Source: Fulvia fulva (Eukaryota > Ascomycota > Dothideomycetes > Mycosphaerellales > Mycosphaerellaceae). Taken from it: 64,000 nucleotides of DNA. Where the stretch lies: contig NC_063013.1 in assembly GCF_020509005.1 (NCBI RefSeq), forward strand, positions 3,906,001 to 3,970,000, read 5' to 3'. Of this stretch, positions 1-13,718 are shown in pieces. The position numbers and the translations under genes were made by a program. Numbering within the stretch: the stretch's first letter is position 1; each line of letters opens with the position of its first letter. The notes beneath the pieces are model-generated. The model saw only the letters and a list, made by a program, of their open reading frames with translations, had not been told where the DNA came from and did not search any database.

Positions 1-182
1 GTGAATATCCGCCTCAACCTTCTCCCAGTCGTAGCGATTCCATCGTACAAGACAATTCGCCCTTCGCTTTCGTGCTCGCTGCTATGCTGTCCCTCTATGG
101 ATTCGTAATGCTGCAAAAGGGTATCTGGCATCGTGAATATCGTCCTGAAAGATCTAAAAGAGAAAAGCCCATCGCGCGCTGT

Positions 183-1161
183 CTAAGCCGCCGCGGTAAT
201 GAGCTGCGAAGGTCCGCCATTGGCCTTGGAAAGAAGCTCGTATGGTGGTCGCTTCACGATACCACCAGTGACCGGGAGTTGAGTGCCGACACCAGTGAGG
301 TAGGAGTCGACGTCTCGTGCGGATTGTCTGCCCTCGTTGATGCCCCACACGATCAAGGATTGACCACGTCGGCAGTCACCAGCAGCGAAGACGCCCTCAA
401 CGTTGGTGGTGTACTTGCCTGGTGGCGTCTTGAAGTTCTTGCGGCCATCGAGTTCGACAAGGCCCTCGGTGACTCGCTCCTCTGGCGAAAGGAATCCCAT
501 GGAAATGAGAACAAGCTCAGCTGGGAAGAACTCCTCGCTGCCTTCAATCTCCTTCATGTCCCAACCGCCGTTGCTGTTCTTGGTCCATTCAAGGCGCTTG
601 ATGTTGACACCCTTGACATTGCCTTCATCGTCACCGACAAAGTCCTTGGACATGATACAGTACTCACGTGGGTCGCGACCCATGTGAGTCTTGACCTCGG
701 TGTGACCGTAGTCGACACGGTAGATACGGGGCCACTGTGGCCAAGGGTTGTCGGCAGCACGCGCAGCTGGTGGCTGTGGGAGCAGCTCGAAGTTGATGAC
801 AGACTTGGCACCGTGTCGGACGGACGTACCAATGCAGTCGTTTCCGGTGTCACCACCTCCAATGACGATAACGTTCTTGCCCTTGGCCGAGATGTATGCA
901 TTGTCAGCAAGCTCAGAGTCAAGCAGGGACTTGGTGTTCTTGTGCAAGAATTGCATGGCGAAGTGGATGCCGCCAAGCTCGCGGTTTGGAATCTTCAGGT
1001 CGCGAGGAACGGTGGAACCAGTCGCAAGGACGACAGCGTCAGACTCCTTTCTGATGTCGCTGAAGCTTGGGTAGCCCTCCTGACCGATGAACGTGCTCGG
1101 CTTGAAGTTGATACCCTCTGCGGCCATGAAATCGACACGGCGCTGGACCACGTTCTTGTCA

Positions 1162-1193
<32 letters not shown>

Positions 1194-4100
1194 TCCACCG
1201 ATGCGGTCGGAGCGCTCATACACGGTGACTTCGTGACCGACTTTGTTGAGCTGATCGGCGGCAGCGAGACCGGCTGGACCGGAGCCGACAATGGCAACCT
1301 TCTTGCCGCTGCGGAACTTTGGTGGGTTAGGAACCATCCAGCCCATCTCGAAACCGCGGTCGATGATGGCACACTCCACAGACTTAATACCAACAGGATC
1401 CTCATTGATGCCTAGGACACAAGCACCCTCGCAGGGAGCAGGGCAGACACGACCAGTGAACTCCGGGAAGTTGTTGGTCATGAGCAACCTGTTGAGCGCG
1501 TCCTGCCACTGGCCAGCCTAAGAAGAATGTTAGTTTTTGCATCGCTAGAGGGTGTGGGGATTGGTCTGGGCTTCACTTACGAATACCAATTCGTTCCACT
1601 TGGGAATGATGTTGGAGATTGGGCAACCAGTGTCTGACTGGCAGAAAGGTACACCACAGTCCATGCAACGAGCGGTCTGGTACTTGAGCTCGTCTTCAGT
1701 GAGACGCGAGTTGAGCTCACCCCAGTCACGGGTTCGTGTCTTCGATTGGCGGTACTTCTCGGAACGACGCTGGTACTTCATGAAGCCCTTCGTCTTGTCC
1801 AAGACCAAAGCCGAGCGCTTCTTCTCAGCTGCACCGTCGGGCAAGCTCTCTTCGAGATCGCCGAGGCTAGCTTTCTTAGCCTCCTTTGCATGGTCGTTCT
1901 CGCGCGATTGCTCGTGGAGGTTGCGCACAGCATTGCCTGGAAGGATTGGAAGAGGGTACTCTGCCTTCTTAGCATCCTCTGCCTTCTTGGCCTCCTCTTC
2001 CATGACACGCTTGTAGTCTGTGGGGAGGACCTTGACGAAGTGAGGCAGTGCTCGGTTGAAGTCGAGCAGGATGCGTGCAGCAAGCTCGGAGCCAGTGTAG
2101 TGGTGGTGATCCTCGATGAGACCACGGAGGAATGCGATCTCATGTGGATCCTCGAGGTTGGAGAGCTCGACCATCTCCTGGTTGACCTTGCCCTCGAAGT
2201 CGTTGTGCAAGTCGAGGACATAAGCGATACCGCCAGACATACCGGCAGCGAAGTTGCGGCCAGTGCTGCCAAGGACGACCACGCGACCACCAGTCATGTA
2301 CTCGCAACCGTGGTCACCAACACCTTCGACGACGGCAGTGACACCAGAGTTACGCACGGCGAAACGCTCGGCGGCTACACCACGGAAGAAGCAGGTACCC
2401 ATGGTGGCACCGTACAAGCAAACGTTACCGATGATAACGTTCTCCTCGGCCTTGAAGACTGCGGATCGTGGTGGGTAGATGATAAGTCTGCCTCCAGACA
2501 GACCCTTACCAACGTAGTCGTTGGCATCACCCTCGAGCTCAAGAGTCACACCTGGTGCGAGATAGGCACCGAACGACTGACCGGCAGACCCGCGAATGTT
2601 GGCGTGGATCGTGTCTTGTGGAAGACCCTTCTCGCCATAACGCTTGCTGATCTGGTAGGAGAGTGTTGCACCCATCGCGCGATCAGTGTTGACAATGTCG
2701 CACTCGATGCGGCATGGCAGACCCTTCTCGAGAGCAAGCTCAGACTCTGCGATCAACTTGTTGTCCAAGCGAACGTGAAGCTTGTGGTCTTGCTTGCGGA
2801 CGTTGTAGGTGGCAACACCAGATCGAAGGGTGTGTGCAGGTGTAAGGATGAGTGAGAGATCAATGTTCTCGGTCTTCGCGTTCCTCAGATCCTCACGGAC
2901 CTTCAGCGCCTCCGTGTGACCAACCATCTCGTTGACGGTGCGGAAGCCAAGCTTGGCCATGATGGCACGCAACTCATTGGAGATGTAGTAGAAGAAGTTG
3001 ATGACATGCTCCGGCGTGCCCTTGAACTTCTTGCGAAGTTCGGGATCCTGAGTTGCGATACCGACGGGGCAGGTGTTCAAGTGACTATAGATATCGTTAG
3101 CATTTGAAGTGATCGGGGCGTGGACAGAAAAGACTCACCACTTGCGCATCATGATGCAGCCCATGGCGATGAGAGGTGCGGTCGCGAAACCAAACTCCTC
3201 AGCACCAAGCAGACATGCGAGGGCAACATCACGTCCAGTACGAAGCTGACCGTCAGTCTGGACAACAACACGCCCACGGAGATCATTGAGAACCAATGTC
3301 TGGTGAGTCTCGGCAAGACCCAACTCCCAAGGAAGACCAGCATACTTGATACCAGTCCAGCGGGATGCACCGGTACCACCGTCGTGACCGGAGATGAGGA
3401 TGTGGTCAGCCTTGGCCTTTGCGACACCAGAGGCGACGATACCAACACCAGTCTCGGAGACAAGCTTGACGGACACACGAGCACGTGGGTTTGAGCACTT
3501 CAGATCGTAAATCAGCTGCTTCAAGTCCTCAATGGAGTAGATGTCGTGGTGTGGAGGTGGTGAGATGAGACCGACACCTGGTGTTGAGTGGCGAGTCTTT
3601 GCGATAGGTCCAGAAACTTTGTGGCCTGGCAGTTCACCACCTTCACCAGGCTTGGCTCCTTGAGCCATCTTGATCTGCAGCTCGTCTGCATCGGCGAGGT
3701 AGTTGCTCGTAACACCAAAACGTCCAGATGCGATCTGCTTGATGGCAGAGCGCATTGTGTCGCCGTTGTCCATGGGCAGAGATCGCTCTGGATCCTCACC
3801 TCCCTCACCAGTGTTAGACTTGCCACCAAGCCTATTCATTGCCACAGCAAGAGTGGAGTGGGACTCCATGGAAATGGAGCCGTACGACATGGCACCAGTC
3901 ACGAATCGTCGGACAATCTCAGTCCACGGCTCAACCTGTTCCACGGGGATTGGGTTGAAGGCATCAAAGTCGAAGTCGAGCAGACCACGGAGAGTGCAGT
4001 TCTTGATTTGCTCGTACTCGGAACGGGAGTAAGCCTCGTAAGACTTGTCGTTCTTCATGCGCACCGCGTCCTGGATGTTGGCGATGGAGACTGGGTCGTT

Positions 4101-6731
4101 GACGTGTGGCTCACCGCCGTCACGCCAATGGTACTCTCCAGTCTCAGCCAGACCTGGGATCTCGTGGATGTTGCGGGTGGGGTAACCCTTCTCGTGCAAT
4201 GCAAAGGCGTCCTGAGCAATGAGCTCGAAGGTCATACCTCTGATGCGGGTTGCGGTACCAGTGAAGCATCTGTCAACAACGGCATCGTCGATTCCGAGAG
4301 CCTCGAAAATCTGGGCACCCTTGTAACTCTGCAGAGTCGAGATACCCATCTTGCTCATGACCTTCAGAATACCACCATCGCAGGAGTGCTTGTAGTTACC
4401 AATGAGTTCTTCTGGGCTGATCTTCTTGCGAATCAAACCCTCTCGGTGGAGCTTCAAGATACATTCGATGGCGAGGTATGGGCAGATAGCATCAGCACCA
4501 TAGCCGACCAACACGCACATGTGGTGGACCTCACGAGCCTCAGCCGTCTCAACAACGAGAGCAGCCTGAGCTCTCCATCTGTTGCGAACCAAGTGGTGGT
4601 GAACCATTCCGGTGGCGAGAAGGGAGGAGATGGCGACTCGCTCTGCAGAGGTCTTGCGGTCGGACAAAATGATGATGTTATCACCATTCTCGATCGCTTG
4701 AGATGCTGCCTCGCAAATGCGGTCAAGAGCATCGTAGTAGCCTGCAATCCCATCTGCCTTTGGGAAGGTAATGTCAATGGTTGCAACTGTCCAGTCACTG
4801 TGAAGTTGTGTGACGTTGGTAAGCGCATTGAACTCCTCAACGGAGAGCATTGGCGATGGGAGGTACAATCTGTGGGCCTGCTCCTTGTTCATCTCGAGCA
4901 GGTTGCCCTGTGGTCCGACGTATGAGCCAAGGGACATGACCACAGACTCACGAATTGGATCGATCGGTGGGTTCGTGACCTGCGCAAACAGCTGTCGGAA
5001 GTACTCGAAAAGAAGACGTGGCTGCTGGGCCAAGCACGCCAGCGGTGCATCGTTACCCATAGAACCTAGCGCTTCCTTGGAGTCAGCGGCCATAGGTGCA
5101 AGGAGCAGCGAGACTTGCTCCAGGGAATATCCGAAAGCCTTCAGCCTTGGGTCTTCCTGGACCTTAGTCTCGGTGAGCTGGAGGCTGAGGTCAGTGCCCT
5201 TCTCCAGCAGAGTCTTGTGGATGTCAGGCAGAACAAGAAGCTGCGTGTCCATCCAATTCCTGAAGTCCTGTCTGTTGGAAACCGTCTCCTTCAACTCAGC
5301 ATCGTCGATGATTCGGCCCGCCTGAGTATCGACCAAGAGCATGCGTCCAGGCTGAAGGCGGCCCTTTTGCACGACGGTGGACGGGTCAATGGCGATTGTA
5401 CCGACTTCAGACGCGCAGATGATTCTGTCGTCGTCGAGTACGTAGTATCTGCAAGGCCGGAGACCATTTCGGTCAAGGTTGGCACCGCAGTATCGACCGT
5501 CGGAGAATGTGAAAAGAGCTGGTCCATCCCATGGCTCCATCATGCAGGCAGCCCACTCGTAGAAAGCCTGCTTCTTGTCGTCGATCTGGTCATTGCCCTG
5601 CCACGCCTCTGGGACCATGAGCATGACGGCTTCTGGCAGAGACAGAACGCCGTTGATCATGAGCAGCTCCAATACGTTGTCGAATGCTGCCGAATCAGAA
5701 CCACCATCCTCAATGATTGGGTAAAGTGCTTCCAATTCATCGCCGAAGAACTCTGACTTGAGCACGCCTTCTCTCGCACGCATCCAATTCTTGTTACCTC
5801 GCAGGGTATTGATTTCTCCGTTGTGCGCAGCCCATCGCAGGGGCTGTGCTCGGTCCCACGATGGGAATGTGTTTGTGGAGAACCGCGAATGAACCAACGC
5901 GAAGTGTCCTTCGTAGTCAACGTTGACCAAGTCATGGTAGTAGTCGTAGACCTGCACTGGTGAAAGCTGGCCCTTGTAAACCATGTTCTTGTTGCTCAGA
6001 GAACAGATGTAGAACCAGTTGTGCAGACCAACAACGTGTGTAGCGCGCTTTCGCAGCACGTAAAGTTGTCGCTCGAAGACCTGCTCCTCGTACTTGTCGT
6101 TGAAGTCCGATGCTGGCTCTTTGCCACTGCCGTACCACGACTTCATGACCACGAATGGCTGAAGAATGATTGGCTCTCGCGACTTTGCAGCAGGACCAAG
6201 CAGTGTGCTGTCCTTGGGCACCTCACGCCAGCCGAGTACTCGCAGGTCGAGTTGATCTGCGATATCCTCGAATTTGTCGAGCGTCTCCTTGAGCGCCTCT
6301 TCCTCTGGCTTGAAGAAGACGTTACCCGCGGCGTACTTGCCCATCTCTGGTAACTTGATGCCCTGCTCTTTTTCGAAGTTCTTGACGAAGAACTTGTGTG
6401 GGACGGAAGTCATGACACCAGCGCCATCTCCATCTCGTGCATCGGAACCCACCGCACCGCGATGGGTCATGTTGCAAAGGAGGTTCCGTGCATCTGTGAC
6501 GATCTTGTGGCTCGCCTTGCCCTTGATATGGGCGGCGAAACCTACACCACAGGCATCCTTCTCAAGCTCTGGGTCGTATAGACCCTGCTTCAGCGGCAGA
6601 GCGCCCGCCCATGACTTGTTCTCGGGCGTGTTCTGGTAGGGATAGATGTTCACCTGCTCCTCTTGGGGTTCGTCAATCTCGTCGATGGTGGCTTCATTCT
6701 TTACATCGTCGGCGAAGGAGACTCGACCCAT
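183..6731 (-). CDS. GLT1: Glutamate synthase (NADH/NADPH), large bifunctional fungal form
   Basis: Makes glutamate from glutamine and 2-oxoglutarate, the GOGAT half of ammonium assimilation. Three exons: 6731-3139, 3084-1581, 1517-183, joined in frame to about 2143 residues, the usual length for the fused eukaryotic enzyme. Introns are 54 bp (donor GTGAGT, acceptor TATAG) and 63 bp (GTAAGT, TTAG). After a short propeptide comes the class II amidotransferase Cys61 in the motif ACGVGF. The first splice junction lies inside the 3Fe-4S motif, restoring [10 protein letters not shown]. The C-terminal reductase part has the cysteine cluster CMDCGVPFC and two dinucleotide folds, IVGSGPAG and VIGGGDTG, for FAD and NAD(P)H. 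The start is the only Met ahead of the conserved region. Family identity is secure; NADH versus NADPH use cannot be read from sequence alone. Confidence 0.97.
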
Positions 6732-9552
6732 TCTTTCGGCAAAAAGCCGAGTGGTTCGAGTGAAGGTGGCGGCAGAGTCGGGTAGGGGTATCTGAGTGTC
6801 TCAGCCTGTCGTGGGCTAGAGAGGCGCTTCTGATGTGGGTAGAAAGATGGGCTGGATAGAGTATACAGTCAGTTGAGGGCCAAGTGCGGTGAGTGTGGAA
6901 AGGAAGAAGCAGCAGGCTCGTGAAGATTCCGGGTTAAGCTCTGGCGGGTGCGCGGAAGTGCTCAATAGATGCAGGCAGCAGATGCAGGTAGTGAGCTGTC
7001 GCAAGGGCACCAGGGAAGCGTGGGCTGGGGATGCACGAGAAGCTTTCTTGGCTTTGCCGCTGGGTGAAACAGCGATCAACGGCGGTCAACGTGATGTCAA
7101 TGACTTTGCCGGTGCTTGCTGCGAAGCTCGAGCAGTCCAGAATCCACGATAATCGATTCCACGAGCGAGACGGCGGACTGCTGCAGAGCGAGGTCGCGCG
7201 GTTGAAAGCTTCACCCAGCGACCGTGGGGTCGAGCGTTGCACGCGTGCGTGGCACGCTGCCTTCACTGCACTGCCGTGGTGCACGTGTGTGTGTCAACAT
7301 ACCTCAGTGACGGTCCTGAGACAGATCTCGCGGTGCGTCGTGTGGTTGTTCGTGGGAAACGTGGCGTGAGGTCGATGATGCGAGGAGGGCAAGAGGGGCG
7401 GCGACAAAGAAAAAGCCGTTCCTCGATAGCGATGCGGCTGGGTCACTGCAATGATTTAGAACTACTTCCTCGCGCCACCTGGCTAATCTAATTTACAGTC
7501 CCCACATATGCATACATGCTGTTCTAACAGAAAGCTGCCTGGACGCTCTTCGAGACTCTGGCGCAGAATATGGCGGCTGCCCTCTCCCCGTTTCCCTTTC
7601 GTCGTTGCCGTGTGGACTGCTGGGGAGGCCATTCCCGCTGTCACCTCCCACCTCGGCTACATGTAACGACTCGTTCCAGAAGGGACACTGCCTCACTGCC
7701 ATTGCTCCAGCGAGAGCCATCAAACGTACATGTACACCCAGATGGTCGGTAGCATGTCTCGCGATGACGCTGCCTGCTGTTCGACATCCCAAACACCAGG
7801 CGCTGTAAGGATGTCGGCGCCCTCCACGTCTGCTCGGCCATACAGACTGTCCGAAAAATAATGTGCCACATGCATGATGAGCTGGGACCCTTGTGTTTGC
7901 TTGGGGTGCATCCGCACTAGAGATTTAAGGCCGCAGCTTGCTTCTCGATTCTGCATATCACGGCACGTCTAACGACCATAGCTCGCGCGTCTGCTGAGAA
8001 GGCCTGGACGGAGATTGGCTGAGTGAATCTCACAATGACTTCACCCGACCCAGTGCCGCGACAAGGGAGATTGCCGTGCGCAAGTGTGTTGCAGGCTTAC
8101 CATATGCCTTGCTATTGGAGGGAATGTCGCTAGGGTTTTGTCTGGACACATTCGACTGTGTCATTTTTCTGCACTTGTGCCTTTATCGCTTGCATGTGAT
8201 ACGTGGACCGCAGAAGATATCCTTTTGATGCTGCCTTGCGCCTCCGCTGCTGCAGCTTCTCATGTCCGTCGCTCCTCATCATGCACGCTGGATACAAGAA
8301 GCGCCAACATCTGCTTTTCTCTTGGTCATCTGGATGGGGTTTCTCACATCAAATTTGATAGCTCCGAGTGCCTCGCCCTGCCTTCGCCGAGCATACGTTG
8401 CTCCGCAAGCGGTGTATGTCGTGGCGACTCTGGCGAGGCTCTGCCTGTCAAGAGATCGGCAAAACCCGGACTGAGTACGAGCTCGCACATCCTCCACCTC
8501 CGCAATGCCCGCCAGCAGGCTAGCCGATGCCGATGTCGCATTTGAAATATAGGAATGATTCGGAGGCAGGATGAAGCGAACATGGTTTTGGACACCACAC
8601 TGCCCATACCAATGACCATGAGTCGCCGAGATACTTATTACCGGTCACGATCGTGTGAAGCAGCCGGTTCTGTCTGCAGATCGAAAGGTCGTTGACAGCG
8701 TGAAGCGGGAGTGGACGTTGGAGAGACGGGCTGCGGCCTGGGGCTTTGGAAAGCTCAGACTATGCTCCGTTGTCCAAGCTTGACCATGCCTATCGTTGCA
8801 TATGGGTCCTGCAGTCTTCGAGGCTGTGGACAAAAGAGGTCTTCCGCTATGCTGTCGAAGTAAGACACTGATGGCTAGCGCTGTGAGACAGGTCTGGTAC
8901 CTTCCATACTGTTGATGAGCCCGAGGCAAGGCGCGCCACAGAATCTGGTGCGTCCATGTCTGTAGTGATTGCTACGCTTCGTTGTTGCTGTTGGAGCAGT
9001 ATGGAAATGGTTCGACGTTTGTATGGACGGCCACCTCTGTCGTCCCCAGCCTCGGTCTGCAGATTGGCATGGTGCTGCGCACGGCGAAGAACAGCCATAT
9101 CCTCAAAAGAGCTGGCAGCTGCACAGACAAACGACTTGCCTACTGAGCTGCAGTCGAGTGAACATGTTATTACATTTGGTCGCGCTTGCGAGATCTGTGC
9201 CTCAAGCCTAACTGTCATCTCTGGATATGAGCATGCTATCCCTACCTGATCAGGCACATCAGAGACAGAACGTTAGAGCGTACGTGTTTCTATACCGAAC
9301 GCTATAGCTGATGCTTTTGGGTGTGAGCTTGGAGTACTTTGCGCAAGGCGCAGCGGCACGCACAGACTTCTCTGTATACCGCCGATAGTCGAATGCGTTG
9401 CTCGTGTACTCGACGCCGTCGCTATGCAAGAGCAAAATCTGCCCCTCAGGTCGGTGCGAATCTCCAACCAGCCAGGGATGCGCTTGATGCCTTCACTTCC
9501 ATGCTACAATGTCATCTTATGCGACGGGTAGGACCGTGTCTGCGTAGCACAC
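6732..9552. other. 2.8-kb gene-poor interval upstream of GLT1 and downstream of CHZ1
   Basis: No convincing gene seen. It should hold the GLT1 promoter and leader (left end) and the CHZ1 3' region (right end). Two HGATAR motifs, the site type bound by fungal nitrogen GATA factors, are present at 7147-7152 and 7424-7429; a role in nitrogen control of GLT1 is only inference. The longest open frame here is 153 codons (8084-8545, plus strand) and shows no domain, compositional or splicing support. Confidence 0.5.
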
Positions 9553-9919
9553 TCAGTCCTCCATGGCATCATCGTCCTGGAAGTCGTCATCGTCCTCCTC
9601 ATCGTCGTCCTCCTCTGGAAGCTCTTTTGCAGCCTCGGCGTAGTCGATGTTCTTGCCGCGGGTACGTGAGCTGACGATGTTGTCCGTGTCAATCTCCTCC
9701 ATGTTGTCCTCATCTGGCTCCTCCACTTCGGCTTCGCCCTGCGCGCGTGTCAGTCGAAAGCAGTGTCTGCGTGCAGAGCTTGCTCACCTCGCCCTCTTCA
9801 TCGTCCTCTGAAGACTCCTCCATCGGGTCCTGCTCTGATGCCTTGCCCTTGCCCTTCTCTGGAGTATCCATCGAGACGTCGGCAGAAGCCTTGTTTGGGT
9901 CTTGAACGGAGTCGCTCAT
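9553..9919 (-). CDS. CHZ1: Histone H2A.Z-specific chaperone, CHZ domain
   Basis: Small acidic nuclear chaperone that, in yeast, carries H2A.Z-H2B dimers for deposition by SWR1. Two exons, 9919-9788 and 9738-9553, separated by a 49-bp intron (donor GTGAGC, acceptor GCAG), give 105 residues. The protein is Asp/Glu-rich at both ends and carries the CHZ core, NIVSSRTRGKNIDYAEAAKE, in exon 2. It ends in an almost pure acidic tail. Size and arrangement fit the family (yeast Chz1 is about 150 residues). It is divergent from the Mcl1/Ctf4-like gene, sharing about 320 bp of promoter DNA. The unspliced exon 1 frame would read into intron sequence, so the splice is needed to reach the CHZ core. Confidence 0.88.
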
Positions 9920-10240
9920 GGTGGGCTACGTTGGACGGTGTGATTTTGTTTGTGTGGTGACTACAATTCACTGATCAGCAAATGCGCGCATCTGATCGTA
10001 GCATGCGCGCGGTGACACTAACAATGGCCTGAGGGCTGCGAACCGCGCTCGAGGATCGAAAGGAGCCGTGTTGTTTGAGATGTTGTTCGCGTTCCTTCCG
10101 CGTGGAACAAGAAGTAAGGGACGTGCTCAATCGCGCTTTGTCGCGCCTCGCGTCTTCCACTTTCCACTTCAATCAACATACATTGTACCTTCAGCTTTCG
10201 ACAATACACTCAACATCACAGACACTTTTTTCTTTCAATC
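9920..10240. promoter_or_regulatory. Shared divergent promoter, CHZ1 / Mcl1-Ctf4-like
   Basis: About 320 bp between two start codons pointing outwards. The side next to the plus-strand gene is C/T- and A-rich in the style of a fungal leader (from about 10150). No TATA box or known factor site recognised. Confidence 0.6.
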
Positions 10241-12768
10241 ATGAGACCCGCTCATGCACCTGGGCCCACATTCCTCAGCTACACACCGAATGGCAGAAAG
10301 CTCGTCACGGCAGGTCTCAATGGCGCTCTCCGCGTGTTCGAACATGGCTCCGACGACGAGCCTGCGATTATCGATGTGCACACCGAGAGCCACCTTGCGA
10401 CAGTAGCTACGGACGACTTCTTCGTCGTTGGCTGCGAGGACGGATCAGTCACGAAGTACTCTCTGGCCACCAACAAAATGGAAGAAATTCTACTACGATG
10501 CACTGCACCAGTCCGCGACCTTGCACTGTCTCCGGATGGACAGTGGGTCGCTGTAGCTAGTGATGAACTGGAAGTCAAGATCGTCAATACGAGCGATATG
10601 GAACGTGCGATGTATCTTCGAGATCAGGTGGGTACAACTGCGTTTTCATCGTGGCAATGGAAAAACGCGTTCTAAGCTCCATACAGATGCGACCGATCAA
10701 GCAACTGTCATTTGATCGTACTGGGGCGACCTTGACCGCATCCGGTACAGATGGACTGATATATGTGTACTCCCTCAGTTCAGAACAGCCTGTGCTGATC
10801 AAGAGAATCGAAGGCCTGATAGGCATGCTCGAGTCTGATGCGGAGAATGGTGCCAGGGCCACATGGCATCCTGATGGCAGAGCTTTCGTAGTCGCCACAG
10901 ACACCAAAGACTTGCAAGTGATAGCTCGGAGCGATTGGCAACGTCAGAAAGTGTTCTCAGGAGGCCACAAAGCTGCTGTGAGCGCCATAGCATGGTCACC
11001 GAATGGCGCTTTACTGGCAAGCGCAAGTCTGGACAAGAGTCTCGTGCTTTGGGACGCTAGGACGCAGAAGATACTGAAGACATTCACTGACATTCGTAAT
11101 CCGATCCTCGACATGCAGTGGCATGCAAAGGATAACGTACTGTCTTATACGAACAACAATGGCGAGCTCTTCATTAGGGAAGATTTCGTGCCTGAAGAGC
11201 ACAAGAAGCTGCTTCGAGCTGACACCCAGCCATCGCCACTAAATAACGATCCATTGGCAGAGGTATCCGGTAACGCTCGAAAACCGACGACAAATGGCCA
11301 CAAGCGTAGTGCAGAGGAAGACTATCTTGATGACCTTCTCGGACCAGACGCCATGTCTGTGGATGGAGACGGCTTCATCGAAGACGACGATGGCGCAGGA
11401 TATGCTGAAGAGCCCAACCGCTTCGGCAAGCGTAGCGCGACGGACACTCTAGGTGCACCACAGACCAAGCGGCATACCTCGTCGTACGGTGCGTGGCAGC
11501 CACAGTTCCATGACGCCTTTCAGCCAGGCAGCACCCCTTGGAAGGGCAGTCGTCGATATCTCTGTCTCAACCTGACAGGATTTGTGTGGACTGTCGACCA
11601 AGAGACACACCATACTGTGACAGTAGAGTTCTATGATCGCCAAGAACATCGCGACTTCCACTTCACGGATCCTTACCGCTACGACAAGGCATGCCTCAAC
11701 GAGAAAGGCACGCTCTTCTCGTGCCCAGCCTCTTCACATCATCCGGCAATCATATATTACAGGCCTCACGAGACGTGGACTGCACGTATGGACTGGCGAA
11801 CACAATTACCTACGGGTGAAGAGGTCACATCATTGTCACTGAGTGACTCCTGTATTGTGGCTACGACCTTTGCTGGATATGTGAGGATATACAGCTTGTT
11901 TGGCTTGCCACTGAAAGTCTACAGACAGAAAAGCACACCAGCTGTTGCCTGTGCGAGCTGGCGTGACTATGTCATGACGGTCGGCAATGGACCGGTTGGT
12001 GGCGACGGCACCACCAGGCTGTTGTACACCATCGAGAACGTCAAGCGAGACGAGATATGCCAAAGCGAGGATATTTTGCCGATGCCGCAAGGCGTCCAGC
12101 TCAGGGGTGTACTGTTCAGTGATAGAGGCGACCCATGTGTCTACGACAGTGACGGTGTGTTGCTGGTGTTATTACACTGGAGGACACCAGGGCAAGCACA
12201 GTGGGTACCCCTCCTCGACACTAGGACTCTAGAACGACTTCAGGCCGGCAAGAAGGAAGAGAGCTACTGGCCTGTGGCTGTGGCAGATGATCGCTTCCAT
12301 TGCATCATCCTCAAGGGAGGCGAGCAGTACCCATACTTCCCAAGGCCACTCCTGTCAGACTTCGAGTTCAAAATACCTGTCAGTATGCAGGTGCATGGAG
12401 AATATGCCGAGGAAGAAGCACACCAGAAAGGGCTGGAAGAGCTCTTTGTCCGTAATACAGTGCAGCACTCTCTGTTGCTCGACCTGGTGGAGAACACTCA
12501 TGCCACGTCGGCACAGAAAGCTGACGTATCCGCCATGGAGCGAGAAGTTGACAAGGCTCTTCTCCAGTTGTACGCAGCTGAGTGTCGCGAAGGGGAGGAG
12601 CGCGGAATGAAAGCATTTGAGATTGCCACGCTCATGATGGATAGGACAGGCAAGATGCTGGAAGCTGCTGGAAAAGTAGCACAGCGTTTCTCACGCGACA
12701 TCCTCAGCGAGAAAATTACGGAACTCGCTGAGCGTCGCATGGTCGGGCTGGTCGATGATGCTGATTGA
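10241..12768 (+). CDS. mcl1: Replisome adaptor / DNA polymerase alpha-binding WD40 protein (Ctf4/Mcl1/SepB/AND-1 family)
   Basis: Scaffold that links the CMG helicase to polymerase alpha-primase and supports sister-chromatid cohesion. Two exons, 10241-10627 and 10687-12768, flank a 59-bp intron (donor GTGGGT, acceptor ACAG) and give 822 residues, close to S. pombe Mcl1 and A. nidulans SepB. Order: WD40 propeller over roughly residues 1-310 (repeats such as VRDLALSPDGQWVAVASDE and VSAIAWSPNGALLASASLD), an acidic linker (DDLLGPDAMSVDGDGFIEDDD), the central SepB/Ctf4 propeller (about 390-690, starting near GSRRYLCLNLTGFVW), and a C-terminal helical segment. The HMG box of animal AND-1 is absent, as is normal in fungi. 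Divergent from CHZ1. Confidence 0.93.
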
Positions 12769-13718
12769 TAAGGTGCCATCATATTGTGCAATTTTGCCTA
12801 TTACCACGGCCTTCCGAAGGCGCGAGCAACCGTGCCAACGCCACGACCACTCCAGTGGGAAGTGATGCACACCGACATTAACCGACCAAGGCAAATGACA
12901 CGCCTGTCATGAGAACCAAGACAGACACTGTGATACGAAGTAGGCTGCTTGAATGTTGGAGCATTCAATCAGAGAGTTCTACCACTACAAGATTCACTGG
13001 CTTTGGCTCGGTGCACATGATCGGTGACAAAGCATAGCGCGAGGCGGTGTATACGTGCGAGGCACAACGCGTAGCTGGGTGTCTAATGAACGGTCCCATA
13101 GCTTTACACAAAGTGACCCTGATGCAGAAGAATGCCAGGCGACTAGCTAACACAGCATTGCGGAACCGGATGGAACAGTTATCACCAAAGTCTCGAACCT
13201 CTCAGCCACGACTGTCGTCGCACACTCGCTAGGGGATCGACGGCAAGTCCACGAGCCTATCGTTGCGACGCAGTTACCCGCCCGTAAAATAGCAAACAAT
13301 TTGACGGACGCCCCCTCCGCTACACAAATCCTCTCAGGTGATCCTTGTTGTCATGGATCAGACCTTTCAATACTATGACACGGGCACGACGGGTTCTGGC
13401 GGCCTCCTGTTTGTGCTACTTCAGAGCGCCTTGAGAGACAAGAGGGAAGTCGGCACCTCGAGGTTGCATATGATGCACTTCTTCGACGGTACACCAAGGC
13501 GAAATGTATCCCATTGGGCTCCCGCTCCGGCATAAAAGAGCAGCCATCCGCTCTTCCTCTGCTTTCCCGAGTCTGACCTGATCGACCCTCCTTTTGCCAA
13601 CTGCAGTCAAAGAACATCGCACAACAAAAGTAACTCCACAACTCTATCAGTAACATTGCCCCACTGCTAGCGATACCCAACATCAACCCTTGGCAAACAA
13701 GATACAACCTCCATCGAT
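12769..13718. other. Intergenic, 3' of Mcl1-like gene and promoter of glycine-rich gene
   Basis: No gene seen. A TATA-like run, CATAAAAGAG, lies at 13531-13540, about 180 bp before the next start codon, followed by a C/T-rich stretch and an A/C-rich leader, which is the expected look of a fungal core promoter. Confidence 0.5.

Noticed and set aside
72..1415. 447-codon plus-strand frame opposite GLT1
   Set aside because: Antisense shadow of the conserved GLT1 C-terminal exon; no independent domain.
1746..4925. Long plus-strand frames (369 and 445 codons) opposite GLT1
   Set aside because: Mirror of strong codon bias in GLT1; translations show no family.
8084..8545. 153-codon plus-strand frame in the large intergenic region
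   Set aside because: No domain, no signal peptide, Cys/Ser-rich composition typical of chance; no splice partners found.
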